From NCBI RefSeq assembly GCF_050003625.1, contig NC_134397.1, forward strand, positions 147,001,526 through 147,065,525: a stretch of 64,000 nt of DNA, in the 5' to 3' direction. The translations under genes were made by a program, and so were the position numbers. Shown here piece by piece: positions 1 to 11,221 of the stretch. Every line of letters starts with the position of its first letter. Within the stretch, counting starts at the first letter, position 1. The notes below the pieces were generated by a model, which was given only the letters and a program-made list of their open reading frames with translations, did no database searches and was not told where the DNA came from. This stretch comes from Haematobia irritans (taxonomy: Eukaryota; Arthropoda; Insecta; Diptera; Muscidae).

Positions 1-60
1 TTGAGTCACTTGACTGCGCAATTGAGTCGAATGACTGCGCTCTGCAAATAAACAAAACCA
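1..60 (+). repeat. hAT MITE fragment (flank of next element)
   Basis: This stretch matches 8335-8394, which lies inside the hAT-like element at 7886-8755. Both contain ACTTGACTGCGCAATTGAGT followed by a second GAATGACTGCGC motif. The match resumes at 1473-1513 after the inserted long-inverted-repeat element, so 8335-8440 shows the uninterrupted site. The window starts inside this copy. Confidence 0.7.
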
Positions 61-680
61 TCCCAATAAACACAAGATGAGCGTTTTTCAAATGCAACAA
101 CTTTTCAGTTTGAGGGTAAATATAATTTTCAACATAAATTCAACTTGACTTGAAATAGCTCATCTTCAATACATCTTCAAATTGTTTGCAAATTACTTCC
201 AATTTGCCTAAATGTTGACGAAATCTTTGAAAAGGTGTTGAAGATAATATGAGAAAACTTTGACAAAACACTACCCTAAAATGCAACGAAAAAACCATGT
301 GGTTTTTAATACTTATTTGTGCAACGAAGTTCGTGGTCAATTGCAAGAAATAAAAAAATGGAAAATTTTAGACAAATAACCAAATAGTTTATAAAAATAG
401 GTAAGTGAAAATAATAAATGAAATAAAACTTTAAGGAAGTCACTAAATGTATATCTCTTTACAGAAAACTAAAATTATGGATTCTACGTTCTTGAAAACA
501 TTAAAACGCTGACCGATGAAAAAATGGTGGACAATTAACTGGAACTGCTTCAAAAAGTTTATAATAATTGGTACGTCAATATGAAAAATTAAATCAACAT
601 TTTAGAGAAGTCACTAAATTTAAATCTCTTTGCAGAAAACTAAAATCTTTGGATGCTACATTCTTGCAAACATTAAGAAG
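61..680 (+). repeat. Left arm of 620-bp inverted repeat
   Basis: Positions 61-680 read as the near-perfect reverse complement of 1671-2287. Matching landmarks are CTTTTCAGTTTGAGGGTAAA near 100, TTGTGCAACGAAGTTCG near 317 and TTCTTGCAAACATTAAGAAG at 661-680. Such long arms are typical of foldback elements or of TIR elements with extended ends. Confidence 0.85.
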
Positions 681-1472
681 CTGACCAATGAAAAATGAGT
701 GGCTTATCGACAAGAAAAAGTTTCCAGGAACATTACAAGTGCAACCAATTAAAATGGTTAAAAACAACAAATTGTTGAAATCAACAACTTCTGGATGAAA
801 ATGTGCATCACATCGTCAGTTTAATTCATATGCTATTATCAGTTTAAAATGGATATTTTGTGAATTCCTTCTGTTGGAAATCAATTCTAACACGCGGTCC
901 TGTACGTTCCTAATTTCAAATTGCCCGCATGTTAATAAATTGTAATGCTGTTTTATGACACCAAAAGGAAGGAAATCGAATTATCAATGCAAAAGTGTTT
1001 GTTTTGTTGTTTGTTTTTTTTTTTTTTTGTTCTTATTTGTTGATATGTTTAATAAGATTATTATTGTAGTGTATTATGTAGTGTAGTGTATTATTATATA
1101 TTTTATTTTGATAAAAATGAATAAATTATACAAAATTAATAGAATTTTGGCTTTGACTTTCAATTTGAAGTGGGGATATCATCCATACAAATTTAGGTTG
1201 AAAAGTATTTGCAACGATGTTAATTTTGAATTTGACTCGCATCGAAAATTGTTTGACAAATTATTGAGTAGCGATGCATTTCAATTTGAGGATAACACTT
1301 GAGATATTATTGTTAATGTGTTGAATTTCACTGTTGAGGGTAATGTCTGTTTTTTGTTGAGAACGCGATTTTCTCAACAATTTCTCAACTTGAATATTAC
1401 CCTAATCCTTTGAAAAAATGTTTGAAAAATTGTTGAAATTTAGCATTTTTCAAACGTTTGTGTTTATTGGGA
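61..1472. mobile_element. Foldback-like element with short identical tips
   Basis: The ends are TCCCAATAAACACA (61) and TGTGTTTATTGGGA (1459-1472), perfect inverted copies. The site without insertion, at 8390-8402, reads ACCATGGT; here it is split exactly as ACCA | TGGT with no duplicated bases. The long arm 61-680 does not pair with the right end of this copy but with 1671-2287, so the left copy is rearranged. No convincing coding sequence is seen; a 64-codon ORF at 1108-1302 has no recognisable feature. A T-rich tract lies near 1014-1028. No family is assigned. Confidence 0.6.
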
Positions 1473-1670
1473 TGGTGAATTCACTTGAGATGTCTATACC
1501 TTCCTTGGTCTATGATATTATTGCTAATGTGTTGAATTTCACTGTTGAGGGTAATGTCTGTTTTTTGTTGAGAACGCGATTTTCTCAACAATTTCTCAAC
1601 TTGAATATTACCCTAATCCTTTGAAAAAATGTTTGAAAACTTGTTGAAATTTAGCATTTTTCAAACGTTT
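1303..1670 (+). repeat. Near-identical ~157-bp direct repeat pair
   Basis: Segment 1303-1459 recurs at 1514-1670 with a 211-bp offset and few changes. Each unit contains its own small inverted repeat, AGGGTAAT paired with ATTACCCT, around a TTGTTGAGAACGCG core. Between the units lies the element tip and about 40 bp of target DNA (1473-1513). This implies a second partial copy inserted beside, or unequal exchange with, the first. Confidence 0.75.
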
Positions 1671-2287
1671 CTTCTTAATGTTTGCAAGAATGTAGCATCC
1701 AAAGATTTTAGTTTTCTGCAAAGAGATTTAAATTTACTGACTTCTCTAAAGTGATGATTTAATTTTTCATATTGACGTACCAATTATTATAAACTATTTG
1801 AAGCAGTTCCAGTTAATTGTCCACCATTTTTTCATCGGTTAGCTTTTTAATGTTTTCAAAAACGTAGAATCCATAATTTTAGTTTTCTGCAAAGAGATAT
1901 ACATTTAGTGACTTCCTTAAAGTTTTATTTCATTTATTATTGTCACTTACCTATTTTTATAAACTATTTTATTTGTCTAAAATGTTCCATTTTTTAACTT
2001 ATTGCAATTGACCACGAACTTCGTTGCACAAATAAGTATTGAAAACCACATGGTTTTTTCGTTGCATTTTAGGGTAGTGTTTTGTCAAAGTTTTGTCATA
2101 TTATCTTCAACACCTTTTCAAAGATTTCGTCAACATTTTGGCAAATTGGAAGTAATTCGCAAACAATTTGAAGATGTATTGAAGATGAGCTATTTCAAGT
2201 CATGTTGAATTTATGTTGAAAATTATATTTACCCTCAAACTGAAAAGTTGTTGCATTTGAAAAACGCTCAGCCTGTGTTTATTGGGA
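1514..2287. mobile_element. Second partial copy, right arm 1671-2287
   Basis: The segment ends with GCCTGTGTTTATTGGGA at 2271-2287, the same tip as at 1472. Its 1671-2287 part forms the inverted partner of 61-680. ORFs of 68 codons at 140-346 (minus) and 2002-2208 (plus) are the same translation read from the two arms, not genes. Confidence 0.65.
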
Positions 2288-2330
2288 AATTATTATTTTA
2301 GTGCGATAAAGAGAGCTTTATCGCTTTGTA

Positions 2331-2615
2331 ATCTGATCCACCGATTTGAATTTTAGAGCTTATAGGCGCCGCTAAATTAATACGATTTTCATGAAATTTG
2401 AAATCTGGAGCGATTTTAGGTCCATAAAGAGTTTTGATAAATTTCGTTTATATTAGTCCATGTATTTATATAGCCGCCATATAGAGCGATCTCCCGATTT
2501 GGCTTCTTGAGGGCATGGGATCTGCAATTTTCATGAAATTGCAAATCCGGAAGTAAAGAGCTGTGTTAAATTTGGTAAATTTCAGCCACTCTTTTGATAT
2601 AGCCGCCATATATGT
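2331..2615 (+). repeat. MM3-like fragment
   Basis: Two degenerate monomers contain the signature 'tatagccgccatatagagcgat' style phrase (2470 and 2600) and 'gatttggcttcttgag' near 2495, as in the MM3 copies at 30028 and 37606. No ends are present; it is an old scrap. Confidence 0.55.
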
Positions 2616-2706
2616 CAACATTAGAGAACGAAAACTAATATTAATCAACGAAAATTTTTCAAAACATTCTCCATTAAAATCTATTCAATTTTGCATGCGT
2701 TTGAAC

Positions 2707-3989
2707 TAGGGCTGTCATTCGGGATCGACTTTTATAAATCCCGGGATCCGGGATTTCAAAATACTGAATCCCGGGAGTTTGCGGGATTCTTTAAATATGT
2801 TGAGTAATATTAGGGCTGTCATCCGGGATTTAAAAATATAGAATCCCGGGATATTCTGGGTTTTTTCGGGATCCCGAAATTTTCGGGATTCTTTAAATAT
2901 TTTCAAGTAATAACAATCTACACAGAAAAAAATTCACGAACATTTTTCCAATTAAAGTCTTAATTGAGTTTTAAAAAATATTCAATTAAAAATGTAATTG
3001 ATTCAACAAATCGTAAAAATTAATAGAATCAATTTATTGTATTAATTGGATCAATTAATTTTTCAATTTACTTCCAATTACTTTTTTAATTGATACTATC
3101 ATTTCTGTGATTGAAGACATTTCAATAAAAAAAATTTATTGGATCAATTAATTTCGTGATGGAATCAAAAAAATATATATATATTTTAAAGTTGGTGTAC
3201 ATTGAACCAATTTAGTTTAATTCAATTTTATTAACAAAAAAAAAAAAAACAACAACAACAAAAAACATAAGAGTACATTAAAAATCAATTATAAATTGCT
3301 ATCATACTTAACGAACACTTAGTCCAAGTCAACATTCTGAAGAAAAAAAAAAAAACAAAAATATTATGTGATAATCCTTTTGTACTTCATCGATTTAAGT
3401 AAAAATATCAAGGCATCAAAATTTTTATCAGATAAACGCGATCTTGTCATATTTTCGACGGATATGAAAGTACATTAGCATTTGTTTAATTGAATTTTAT
3501 TAACGAAAAAGTAACAAAAAAACATAAGTGTAAATTAAAAAGCAATATCAAATTGCTACTTAAAAAAAGTATGAACACAAAAATAAATTAACGTACTCAA
3601 CAAAAGATTTTAAAGATTTTCTTTTATACTTAATCGTTTTAAGTGACATTTTAAAAATATCAAGGCATCCAAAGTTTCATCAGATATACACGATCTTATC
3701 TTATTGCAGGTCTAAGGGTTCTTTATACTGAATGAAGACACCAATCTAAATTTATTACGACAATACCATAAGCCAAATTGGGCCAATAATAATAAAACAT
3801 TTATTAATAAAAAAATTATTAATAAAAATCCTACAAAAGACAGATATTTAACAAATTTTGATTATTTTTGGCATCCCTAAAAATCCCGGAATTTAAAATA
3901 ACTATATCTGGGATTCAAAATTAAAATCCCGGGATTCGGGATAAATTCCGGGATTATCGGGACGGATTGAATCCCAAATCACAGCTCTA
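2707..3989. mobile_element. hAT-type nonautonomous element, 8-bp TSD
   Basis: The TSD gtttgaac occurs at 2699-2706 and 3990-3997. The TIRs are TAGGGCTGTCATTCGGGAT and, on the other end, TAGAGCTGTGATTTGGGAT. Subterminal parts are rich in CCCGGGAT and GGGATTC motifs, with the terminal motif repeated at 2811. The interior holds a TA-flanked MITE at 2921 and a direct repeat (3207-3450 against 3483-3700, both with AATTTTATTAAC and ATCAAGGCATC). No transposase is visible. Its TSD lies inside the mariner C-terminal codons, so it is younger than that mariner. Confidence 0.85.
2921..3180 (+). mobile_element. TA-flanked MITE, CACAGAAAAAAA family
   Basis: The left end CACAGAAAAAAATTCACGAA is preceded by TA (2919-2920). 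The body is made of AATTGA/TCAATTAA motifs with TTTAATTGATACTATCATTTCTG. Related copies lie at 7332, 14785, 18690/19763 and 27622. The right end is blurred by a TA microsatellite near 3170-3187. The TA target and short TIR point to a Tc1/mariner-mobilised MITE. Confidence 0.7.
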
Positions 3990-4458
3990 GTTTGAACCAC
4001 TTGTCGAAGCACTTCTGACACTCTGATTGAGGTATCTCTCAGATACATGTATTCTGAACGCATCAACCGCCTTCAGGTGTCGAAAAACTTTGACCACTTT
4101 GTCATTCGGTGCCATGTCAGGATTATACGGTGTATTACCCATCAATGCTCAGAAATGCAGTTGTGAGAATTCATAATGTGGTGTTGAAGAGTGATCCGTC
4201 TTCGGCTATTTGTTTGTTTTATTTCTTGGAAGACAACCGGCTAACAAATGGTGATGTACCACTCAGAATTGACTTGTCTGCGTTGTTCTGGTGGTACGAT
4301 TGCGATATGTCCAGTTTTTCCGAAAAAAGGCCATCATTTGGTTGGAAGTGCTTCGTGCGCGAGCAACTTTTGTTGGATTTGGCTCATCTTGGAAAAACCT
4401 GCTTACTTTCGGGCTCATACACGTAAATCCACGATTCATCACCCGCCAGAAACGACCT

Positions 4459-5540
4459 CCACCATAGGATGGGGGTATATTAACTTTGACATTCCGTTTG
4501 TAACACATCGAAATATTGCTCTAAGACTCCATAAAGTATATATATTCTGGGTCGTGGTGAAATTCTCAGTCGATCTCAGCATGTCATCACGGTAACTTCC
4601 GAACGAAACAAGTTATCGACTTGAAACTTGGCACAAGTAGTTATTATTGATGTAGGTCGGATGGTATTGGAAATGGGTCATATCGGACCACTTTTACGTA
4701 TAGCCCCCATATAAACGACCCACCAGATTTGGCTTGCGGAGCCACTTCGGGGAGCAAAATTAATCCGATCCTAACAAATATGCAAAAATTGATCCATATT
4801 GGCCCAGAAGTATATATAGCCCCCATATAAACCGATCCCCAGATTTGACCTCTGGAGCCTCATGGAGAAGCAAAATTAATCCGATCCGGTTGAAATTTGG
4901 TGTGTGGTGTTAGTATATGGTCTCTAACAACTACGCAAAAAATTATCCATATCGGTCCATAATTATATATAGTCCACACATAAACCGATTCCCAAATTTT
5001 ACCTCCGGCGCCTCTTGGAGGAGCAAAATCTATCCTATCCTGTTGAAATTTGGTACGTGGTGTTAGTATATGGTTTCTAACTACTATGCTAAAATTGGTC
5101 CATATCGGTTCATAATCATATATAGCCCCCATATAAATCGATCCCTAGATTTGGTTTTGGAGTCTCTTGGAGGAGCAAATTTCATTCGATTCAGTTGAAA
5201 TTTGTATTTGGTGTTAGTATATGGACACTGATAGCCATGCAAAAATTAGTATAGATCGGTCCAAACTTGGCCGATCCCCAATCACACAAAAATTGGTCCA
5301 TATCGGTCCATAATTGTATATAATCCCCATATAAAGCGATCCCCATATTTCAATCTGGCTCTCTAATTACAGGTCAAGAGATCATATCGGTTACATATAT
5401 ACCTTTTTTGTGTACTATATACCACGTATGGACTAACTTACAATTTAGAAGTCGATGTTAAGAAGTTTTAAGATACCTTGCCATCGGCAAGTATTACCAC
5501 AATCCAAGTAATTCTTTAGTGGAAGTTTTTTTCTGTGTAG
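4459..5540 (+). mobile_element. MM1 mini-me-like element
   Basis: The copy starts within CCTCCACCATAGGATGGGGG and lacks the outermost TATACCC. It carries the mini-me core at 4530-4580 (AAAGTATATATATTCTGGG, then GTCGATCTCAGCATG) and the phrase ATCCGACCTACATCAATA on the opposite strand near 4650. About four degenerate internal monomers follow. The 3' part (5440-5510) holds ACCTTGCCATCGGCAAG, a small hairpin, but the terminal GGCC hairpin is missing, cut at a ttttttctgtgta junction near 5540. The (GTCC)n tract is deleted in this copy. Confidence 0.8.
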
Positions 5541-5579
5541 GCACACTTATTTTTGGACTTAAAATATCTTTAGATTTTG

Positions 5580-5852
5580 AATATCAGGCAAATTAGATAA
5601 ATATTGCGGCGTCTATAAGCTTAATAAGTCAAATCGGGAGATCCGTCTATATGACGGCTGTATCAAAACTTGGACCGATGCACAAAATATTAGACACAAT
5701 TATTTATGGAGAAGTACCTCATGATAATGCATTGCAGGCAATTTGGATAAAATATGCCGTATCTAGAAGCCCAAGAAGTCAAACCGAGATATCGGTATAT
5801 AAGGGGGCTTTATCAAACCATAGACCGATACATGCCATTTTAGGTAGACCTT
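5580..5852 (-). repeat. MM3 fragment
   Basis: Two monomers are present in reverse orientation, recognisable by AAGTCAAATCGGGAGATCC (5628) and AAGTCAAACCGAGATATCGG (5777). A 67-codon ORF here is incidental. Confidence 0.6.
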
Positions 5853-7231
5853 GACTTGTTGTGCATGTAAACATTTATTATATATTAAATAAATAAATAA
5901 AAAAATATTTTATTTATTTATTTAATACCTTCGTTAGAATATTAGACAAACATGTACCCTGTTCCCCGTTCAAAAATAACATTATGTTCTTGACATATGC
6001 TTGGCCTTTGATACTCAAATGAGCCGACGAGACGAGACGAGACTAATTTTCCAGGCTTCGCTACTTTTCAAAAATATTTCTTCTTGTTTTTGTTGTTTGT
6101 TATCGGACCACCCACATTGTAACGAAGTTTCAGGTTTAATTTTATTTTTTTCAAATGGAAAGTTTTTGTTAGTGCAATTAAAATCTGGATTCTTCGTGTC
6201 CCCTCTGGATGGTCCTATAACAGATGATTTTCCAAATTTAAAGACTTTCACAGAGAGTCAAATGAAAATGAAAAAAAAAATTATAAATTGATTTCTATAT
6301 GAGATCGATCCATCATTAAACAAGCATTTAATAACCTACGTTGCGAGTGTGTGTGAAAAATTTATTTTCTTTTAAGTAGCAGCGGTCTCAAAACTACTAT
6401 CCGAGTTGGCATTTACAACGACCACGGTTTTGTGTCATACATTTTAAATATGACCATTTGTAGTTTTGACTCGTTCTCCGTATAATATTCGATAATTTTT
6501 TTTTTATTTTTTATATAAAATATTTTTTAGTATTACTTAACGGTCAGTGTTAATGTTTGTATCCGCACCATGATGTGTTAGGAATGCCAGAGTATGATGA
6601 AGGGAGTCAATGCATACGAGTATTGGGAATGCTTATGTTCAATATCACTATGTGGTCAGTGTATCATAACTTTCATAATCATTTAGAAATATTGATGGCC
6701 CGCCCATTCATTGGAAATTGCAATAAGAATGAAAAACTGGATTTCGATTTGTCAAAATCTGGACAAGAGGACTTTCGACTTTTGGAAATTTGTATTACCT
6801 ACATTTTCTTTCATGGTTTGTGATATATAAACAAAGGTATTCATGTATAAATAAAAGTCGGTAAAAATCCAAATTATGACAGATGCTTCAAAGTAAAAAT
6901 ATTTTCTTAATTTCAAAAAACGTTAAACCAAACACGCAAAATCCTCAAAATAAGTATTAGCCTATATTAGAAGCATTATTATCGTCAACCCCAAGATTTA
7001 ATATCTCAGCTGATTTTAAAGATTATTTCATTGAATTAAAAATGTTTTTATTTACTATTAGGAAGGGACACGAATTCCAAAGATTTATAATTAATTTCAA
7101 TTAGTATTATATTAATATTGTGTAAATTGCGTATCCTAAAACTTAGGTTGTATAAGTGTTCATATTAGGTCAATGTTTTTTCTGTATTTATTTCGCAATT
7201 TTGACTTTCAAAAATAAAGTTTTATTTTACC
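5853..7231. other. Repeat-poor stretch with two weak ORFs
   Basis: An AT-rich palindromic (AAAT/ATTT)n patch lies at 5878-5925. ORF 6001-6291 (+, 96 codons) and ORF 6557-6823 (+, 88 codons, no ATG at its 5' end) look more protein-like than the repeat ORFs, but neither has a motif I recognise. Segment 6930-7190 is repeated at 45560-45870. The phrase CCTACATTTTCTTTCA at 6799 recurs at 7864, next to the hAT insertion. No gene is claimed. Confidence 0.4.
6557..6823 (+). other. Unassigned open frame, possible exon remnant
   Basis: The frame is open for about 88 codons, has balanced amino-acid use and contains the stretches VLGMPEYDEGSQCIRV and NHLEILMARPFIGN. It starts from TTG rather than ATG, an in-frame stop lies just upstream, and no clear splice acceptor borders it. 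It could be a decayed exon or chance. Confidence 0.2.
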
Positions 7232-7860
7232 CTCAGAAAAATGACAATGAAATTTTCTATAGCCGATTTAACTTTATTTTAGTTCATGGAAATAAGTTAA
7301 TTTTGCCCAATGTGTGAAAATTTTTCATATACACAAAAAAATAATTTTTTGATTCAGTCACGAAATTAATTGATGCAATTAATTTTTAATTGAAATGTCT
7401 TCAATCAGATAAATGATAGATAGTATCAATCAGCAATGTCAATTAAAAAATTAATCCGTATTATTAATTCTTGTTATTGATGTTTGTTTTAATTAAAAAA
7501 TTAGTTCAATCAATTAAATTTTTAATTGAATATTTTTGAAAATTTTAATTGCAGATATTTTAGTGAATTTTTTTCTTCTCTAATGACGTGAACTAAAATT
7601 GAGAAAAAAAAATTTGTATATAAATGAATATACATATAAAAATATAACATATTTTCCTAAAATGGATGAAGTTTGCTTAAATTCAGTTCATAAGTTTCTC
7701 AAATAAGTAAATTTTTCTTAAATTGTGTCTTCAACTTCATATAGCGCTGAAGACATTTTAACAGTTTTTAACTCCAATTTTTCTTCTAAAATATAAAATA
7801 CAATAATAATAAATAAATAAAAAAATATTATTTTTAATATTAGTTAACATTTTCTAATAT
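7232..7860. mobile_element. TA-type MITE interrupted by a second MITE
   Basis: The flanking halves 7232-7329 and 7578-7860 match the intact MITE at 31438-31954 (ATTTTAGTTCATG, GTGAACTAAAA, CACTGAAGACATT-like and ACTCCAATTTTTC landmarks). Positions 7332-7577 are an inserted CACAGAAAAAAA-family MITE, preceded by TA at 7330-7331. Confidence 0.6.
7332..7577. mobile_element. CACAGAAAAAAA-family MITE
   Basis: The left end is CACAAAAAAATAATTTTTTGATTC and the right end AGTGAATTTTTTTC. The interior has paired TCAATTAA/TTAATTGA motifs and TAGATAGTATCAAT. It is in the opposite orientation to the copy at 2921. Confidence 0.6.
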
Positions 7861-7885
7861 AAACCTACATTTTCTTTCACGGTGG

Positions 7886-8755
7886 TAGAGGTGTGCGCGT
7901 GACAAGAAATTGTCGTGAATCACGTGAGTCGTGAATAAAATCTGAAGCAACTCTCGTGAATTTGCGTGAATGGGACTGAAACAAATATGCCGTGCGTGAA
8001 CGTGAGTAAGAAATAAAATCAGTTCGAAGAATGTGCGTGAATAAAATTTCTTCAAAATCACGCACACGAAAAAATCAAGATTTAATCATAGACCAAGGAA
8101 CGTATAGACAACGAAAGTGAATTCACAGCGCTGTAGTTTGTCTGCACACCGTAGATGGCTCTTTTTCGTCTGCAATTGAGTGATTTTTAAATTTGGCTTT
8201 AATTTGTTTTCTTTCGTTTGTTCTTTTGATGAAACACCAAATATTGGAAAAACATGTAAAATTCTTACATCCACATCTTTTTTGTAATGCAAACTGACTG
8301 ATTTGTACGGTAATTCTCGTTTTCCAAAAAAAATTGAGTCACTTGACTGCGCAATTGAGTGGAATGACTGCGCACTGCAAATAAACAACACCATGGTGAA
8401 TTATCAAGGTATGTCTCTATTTTAATTGGTCTATGATTTCAGTCGATCGATAGAGCTCGTTCGACATACAGAAACAGGCTGTAATTTAGCTGTCGAACTA
8501 TATGCTATTCATGAATTTTGTTACCTTTGCTCATTCCCGGTTGGAAAATGTCGTGAGTCTTGTGAATTTGCCGTGAGTCACGTGAATTGTCGTGAATCGT
8601 GCGTGGGCATGAGTATTTAAAAGTAGTTCGTGCGTGAGTATTGGTTTTAATTTCGTGAATGTGAGTGGCTACCATACGTATCGTGCGTGAATGAACATTT
8701 TGCTTTGTGAATGTGCATGAGTGTGATTGAAATTTCATTCACGCGCACAGCTGTA
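7886..8755. mobile_element. hAT-like MITE rich in CGTGAAT/CGTGAGT
   Basis: The TIRs are TAGAGGTGTGCGCGTGA and, reversed from the right end, TACAGCTGTGCGCGTGA. The flanking 8-mers cacggtgg (7878-7885) and catggtag (8756-8763) look like a diverged 8-bp TSD. Both subterminal regions are packed with CGTGAAT/CGTGAGT motifs, plausible transposase-binding repeats. The middle (8080-8500) contains the target sequence seen at 1-60 and 1473-1513. The 102-codon ORF at 8086-8394 (minus) is not recognised. Confidence 0.65.
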
Positions 8756-9035
8756 CATGGTAGATTCACATTTTTCCTTCGTGCGTGAGATCTGTATCCA
8801 ACTTTAAACTTTATAGAACCCAAAGGTTGTTTCCAAAAAAAAAATAATTTAAAAACGCCACGTCTTTTAAAATTTTTAGGTTAAGGTCAACATCTTTTTA
8901 TTTTCATATGTAAACTAGTTTAGAGTGCATAAATCGATCTTTCTCTGTACTTGTTTGAATTCTTTCGAAAAGTTGAAACCGTAATCACAAAAAAATTTAA
9001 AAAAATTACTATTGAAAAAAAAAGAAAACAAAAAA

Positions 9036-11091
9036 CAAGTATATACGGCCAGGCCGAATCTTATGTACCCTCCACCATGGATTGCGTAGAAACTTCTACA
9101 AAAGACGGTCATCCGCAATTGAATTACTTTGCTTGCTGCCGATAGCAAGGCATCTCAAAACTTCTTAACATCATCTTCTAAATTGTAAGTTAGTCCATGC
9201 GGGATATATAGTAGACAAAAATAAAGGTCGATTAAATACGTATGTATATATTCTGTTCTTGACCGGTGTATATAGGAAATAAATAATTACGAACCTATAT
9301 GATCTTTTGTGCGGTATTTATAGAGCCAGATTTGAAATATGGGGGTCGCTTTATATGGGGGCTACATACATACAATTATGAACACGAGTCTACCAAAAAT
9401 GGCAGATTTTTTACTGTTTGGTAGATTGGTGGAATTCTTGATGTTTTGAAAGATATTGCAAAATATTCCTCTCCAGCTACGAGGTGCTTCATAAATTTTC
9501 TATAGAAATAACATTTTGACAAAATTTGCTACAGAAATAAAATTCTGACAAAATTTTCTATAGAAATAAAATTTTAACAAAATTTTTTATAGAAATTATA
9601 TTTTGACAAAATTTTCTATAGAAATAAAATTTTAACAAAATTTTTTATAGAAATTATATTTTGACAAAATTTTCTATAGAAATATAAAATTTTGACAACA
9701 TTTTCTATGGCAATAAAATTTTGGTAGATTATTTTTGACTCGAGTGGCAATCGTGATTTTCCTGTGATTGAGGATCCGTTTATCTGGGGGCTATATATAA
9801 CTATAGATCGACACGGACCAATTTTGGCTTGGTTGTTATCGGCCATACCAAATATCATTTAGATTGGATTGCTCCTCCAAGGGGCTGTGGAGGTCAAATC
9901 TGGGGATAGGTTTATATGAGGGCAATATATCATTATGGACCAATTTTTGCATGGTTGTTAGAGACCATATACTAACACCACGTACTAAGTTTCAACCGGA
10001 TCGGATGAATTTTGCTCCTCCAAGAGGCTCCGGAGGGCAAATCTGTGGATCGGTTTATATGGGGGCAATATATAATTATGGACCGATATGGACCAATTCT
10101 GGCATGGTTATTAGAGACCATATACTAACACCATGTACCAATATTCAGCCGGATCGGATGAAATGTGCTTCTCTTAGAGACTCCGCAAGCCAAATCTGAG
10201 GATCGGTTTATATGGGGGCTATATATAATTATGGACCTATGTGGAGCAATTTTTGCATGGTTATTAGAGATCATATACTAACACCATGTACCAATATTCA
10301 GCCGGATCGGATGAAATGTGCTTCTCTTAGAGGCTCCGCAAGCCAAATCTGGGGATCGGTTTATATGGGGGCTATATATAATTATGGACCGATGTGGACC
10401 AATTTTTGCATGGTTGTTAGATACCATATACCAACACCATGTACCAATTTTCAGCCGGATCGGATGAAATTTTCTTCTCTTAGAGGCTCCGCAAGCCAAA
10501 TCTGGGGACCGGTTTATATGGGGGCTATATATAATTATGGACAGATGTGGACCAATTTTTGCATGGTTATTACAGAGCATATACCAATTTTCAGCCGGAT
10601 TGGATGAAACTTGCTTCTCTTAGAGGATCCGCAAGCTAAATCAGGGGATCGGTTTAAAGGGGGCTGTTTATAATTATGGGCTGATATGGAACAATTTTTG
10701 TATGTTTATTAGATACCTCTTACTAGCACCATGTACCAAATTTCAAATCGGATGAAACATGTTTCTCTTATAGGCTCTGCAAGCTAAATCTGAGGATCCG
10801 TTTATATGGGGGCTATACGTAAAAGTGGTCCGATATGACCCATTTTCAATACTATCCGACCTACATCAATAACAACAACTTGTGCCCAGTTTCAAGTCGA
10901 TAGCTTGTGTCGTTCGGAAGTTATCGTGATTTCAATAGACGGACGGACGGGCGGGCGGACATGCTTAGATCGACTCAGAATTTCACCACGACCCAGAATA
11001 TATATAGTTTATGGGGTCTTAGAGCAATATTTCGATGTGTTACAAACGGAATGACAAAGTTAATATACCTCCCATGGTGGAGGGTATAAAA
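9036..11091 (-). mobile_element. MM1 mini-me-like element, near full length
   Basis: On the plus strand it begins CAAGTATATACGGCC, with the terminal hairpin partly deleted. It then has TACCCTCCACCATGG and ends with CATGGTGGAGGGTATAAA at 11075-11091. Between lie a hAT MITE remnant (9386-9757), about five 153-bp monomers (tatgggggc spaced exactly 153 bp at 10057, 10210 and 10363), a GGAC/GGGC microsatellite at 10940-10958 and the core ATATATATAGTTTATGGGG. Long ORFs such as 10212-10607 are by-products of the repeat period. Confidence 0.85.
9386..9757 (-). mobile_element. hAT MITE remnant with 29-bp array
   Basis: About nine copies of the 29-bp unit (AAATTTTCTATAGAAATAAA core) lie at 9490-9725. 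They are followed by TTTTTGACTCGAGTGGCAA, the terminus seen intact at 13719. The terminal region at 9390-9430 has the paired CTACCAAAAAT motif. Confidence 0.65.
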
Positions 11092-11221
11092 AAAGGTTTT
11101 CCAAAATCACAGTTCATTTCGTTTATATCAAGCACTGTTACTTTCTGCCTTTATGGCTTAAATGATACACATTTGAGGTTTTGTAGTAGACATTTAAAAA
11201 AATATGCCGAACATCCTGAAC

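Larger units (their letters stand above)
2616..4458 (-). pseudogene. mariner transposase remnant, split by a hAT insertion
   Basis: Read on the minus strand, 4458 to 3998 shows mariner motifs: GDESWIYVYEPESKQ near 4440 (first catalytic D region), NPDMAPND near 4120 (equivalent of SPDLAPND, last catalytic D), and QSECQKCFDKWFK at about 4045-4003. The reading then jumps the hAT element and resumes below 2706 as a short basic C-terminus ending in IDFNGE. Frameshifts and stops are frequent, and the N-terminal half is absent. Mariner transposases cut and paste DNA with a DD34D triad. This copy is dead. Subfamily is not assigned, but it differs from the Himar1-like copy at 61107. Confidence 0.75.

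Noticed and set aside
61..2287. Single simple TIR transposon of 2.2 kb
   Set aside because: Target DNA at 1473-1513 and a second tip at 1472 show two copies or a rearrangement, not one element.
4109..4595. Plus-strand ORFs of 105 and 115 codons
   Set aside because: They are antisense to the mariner remnant whose minus-strand motifs (GDESW, CFDKWFK) are recognisable.
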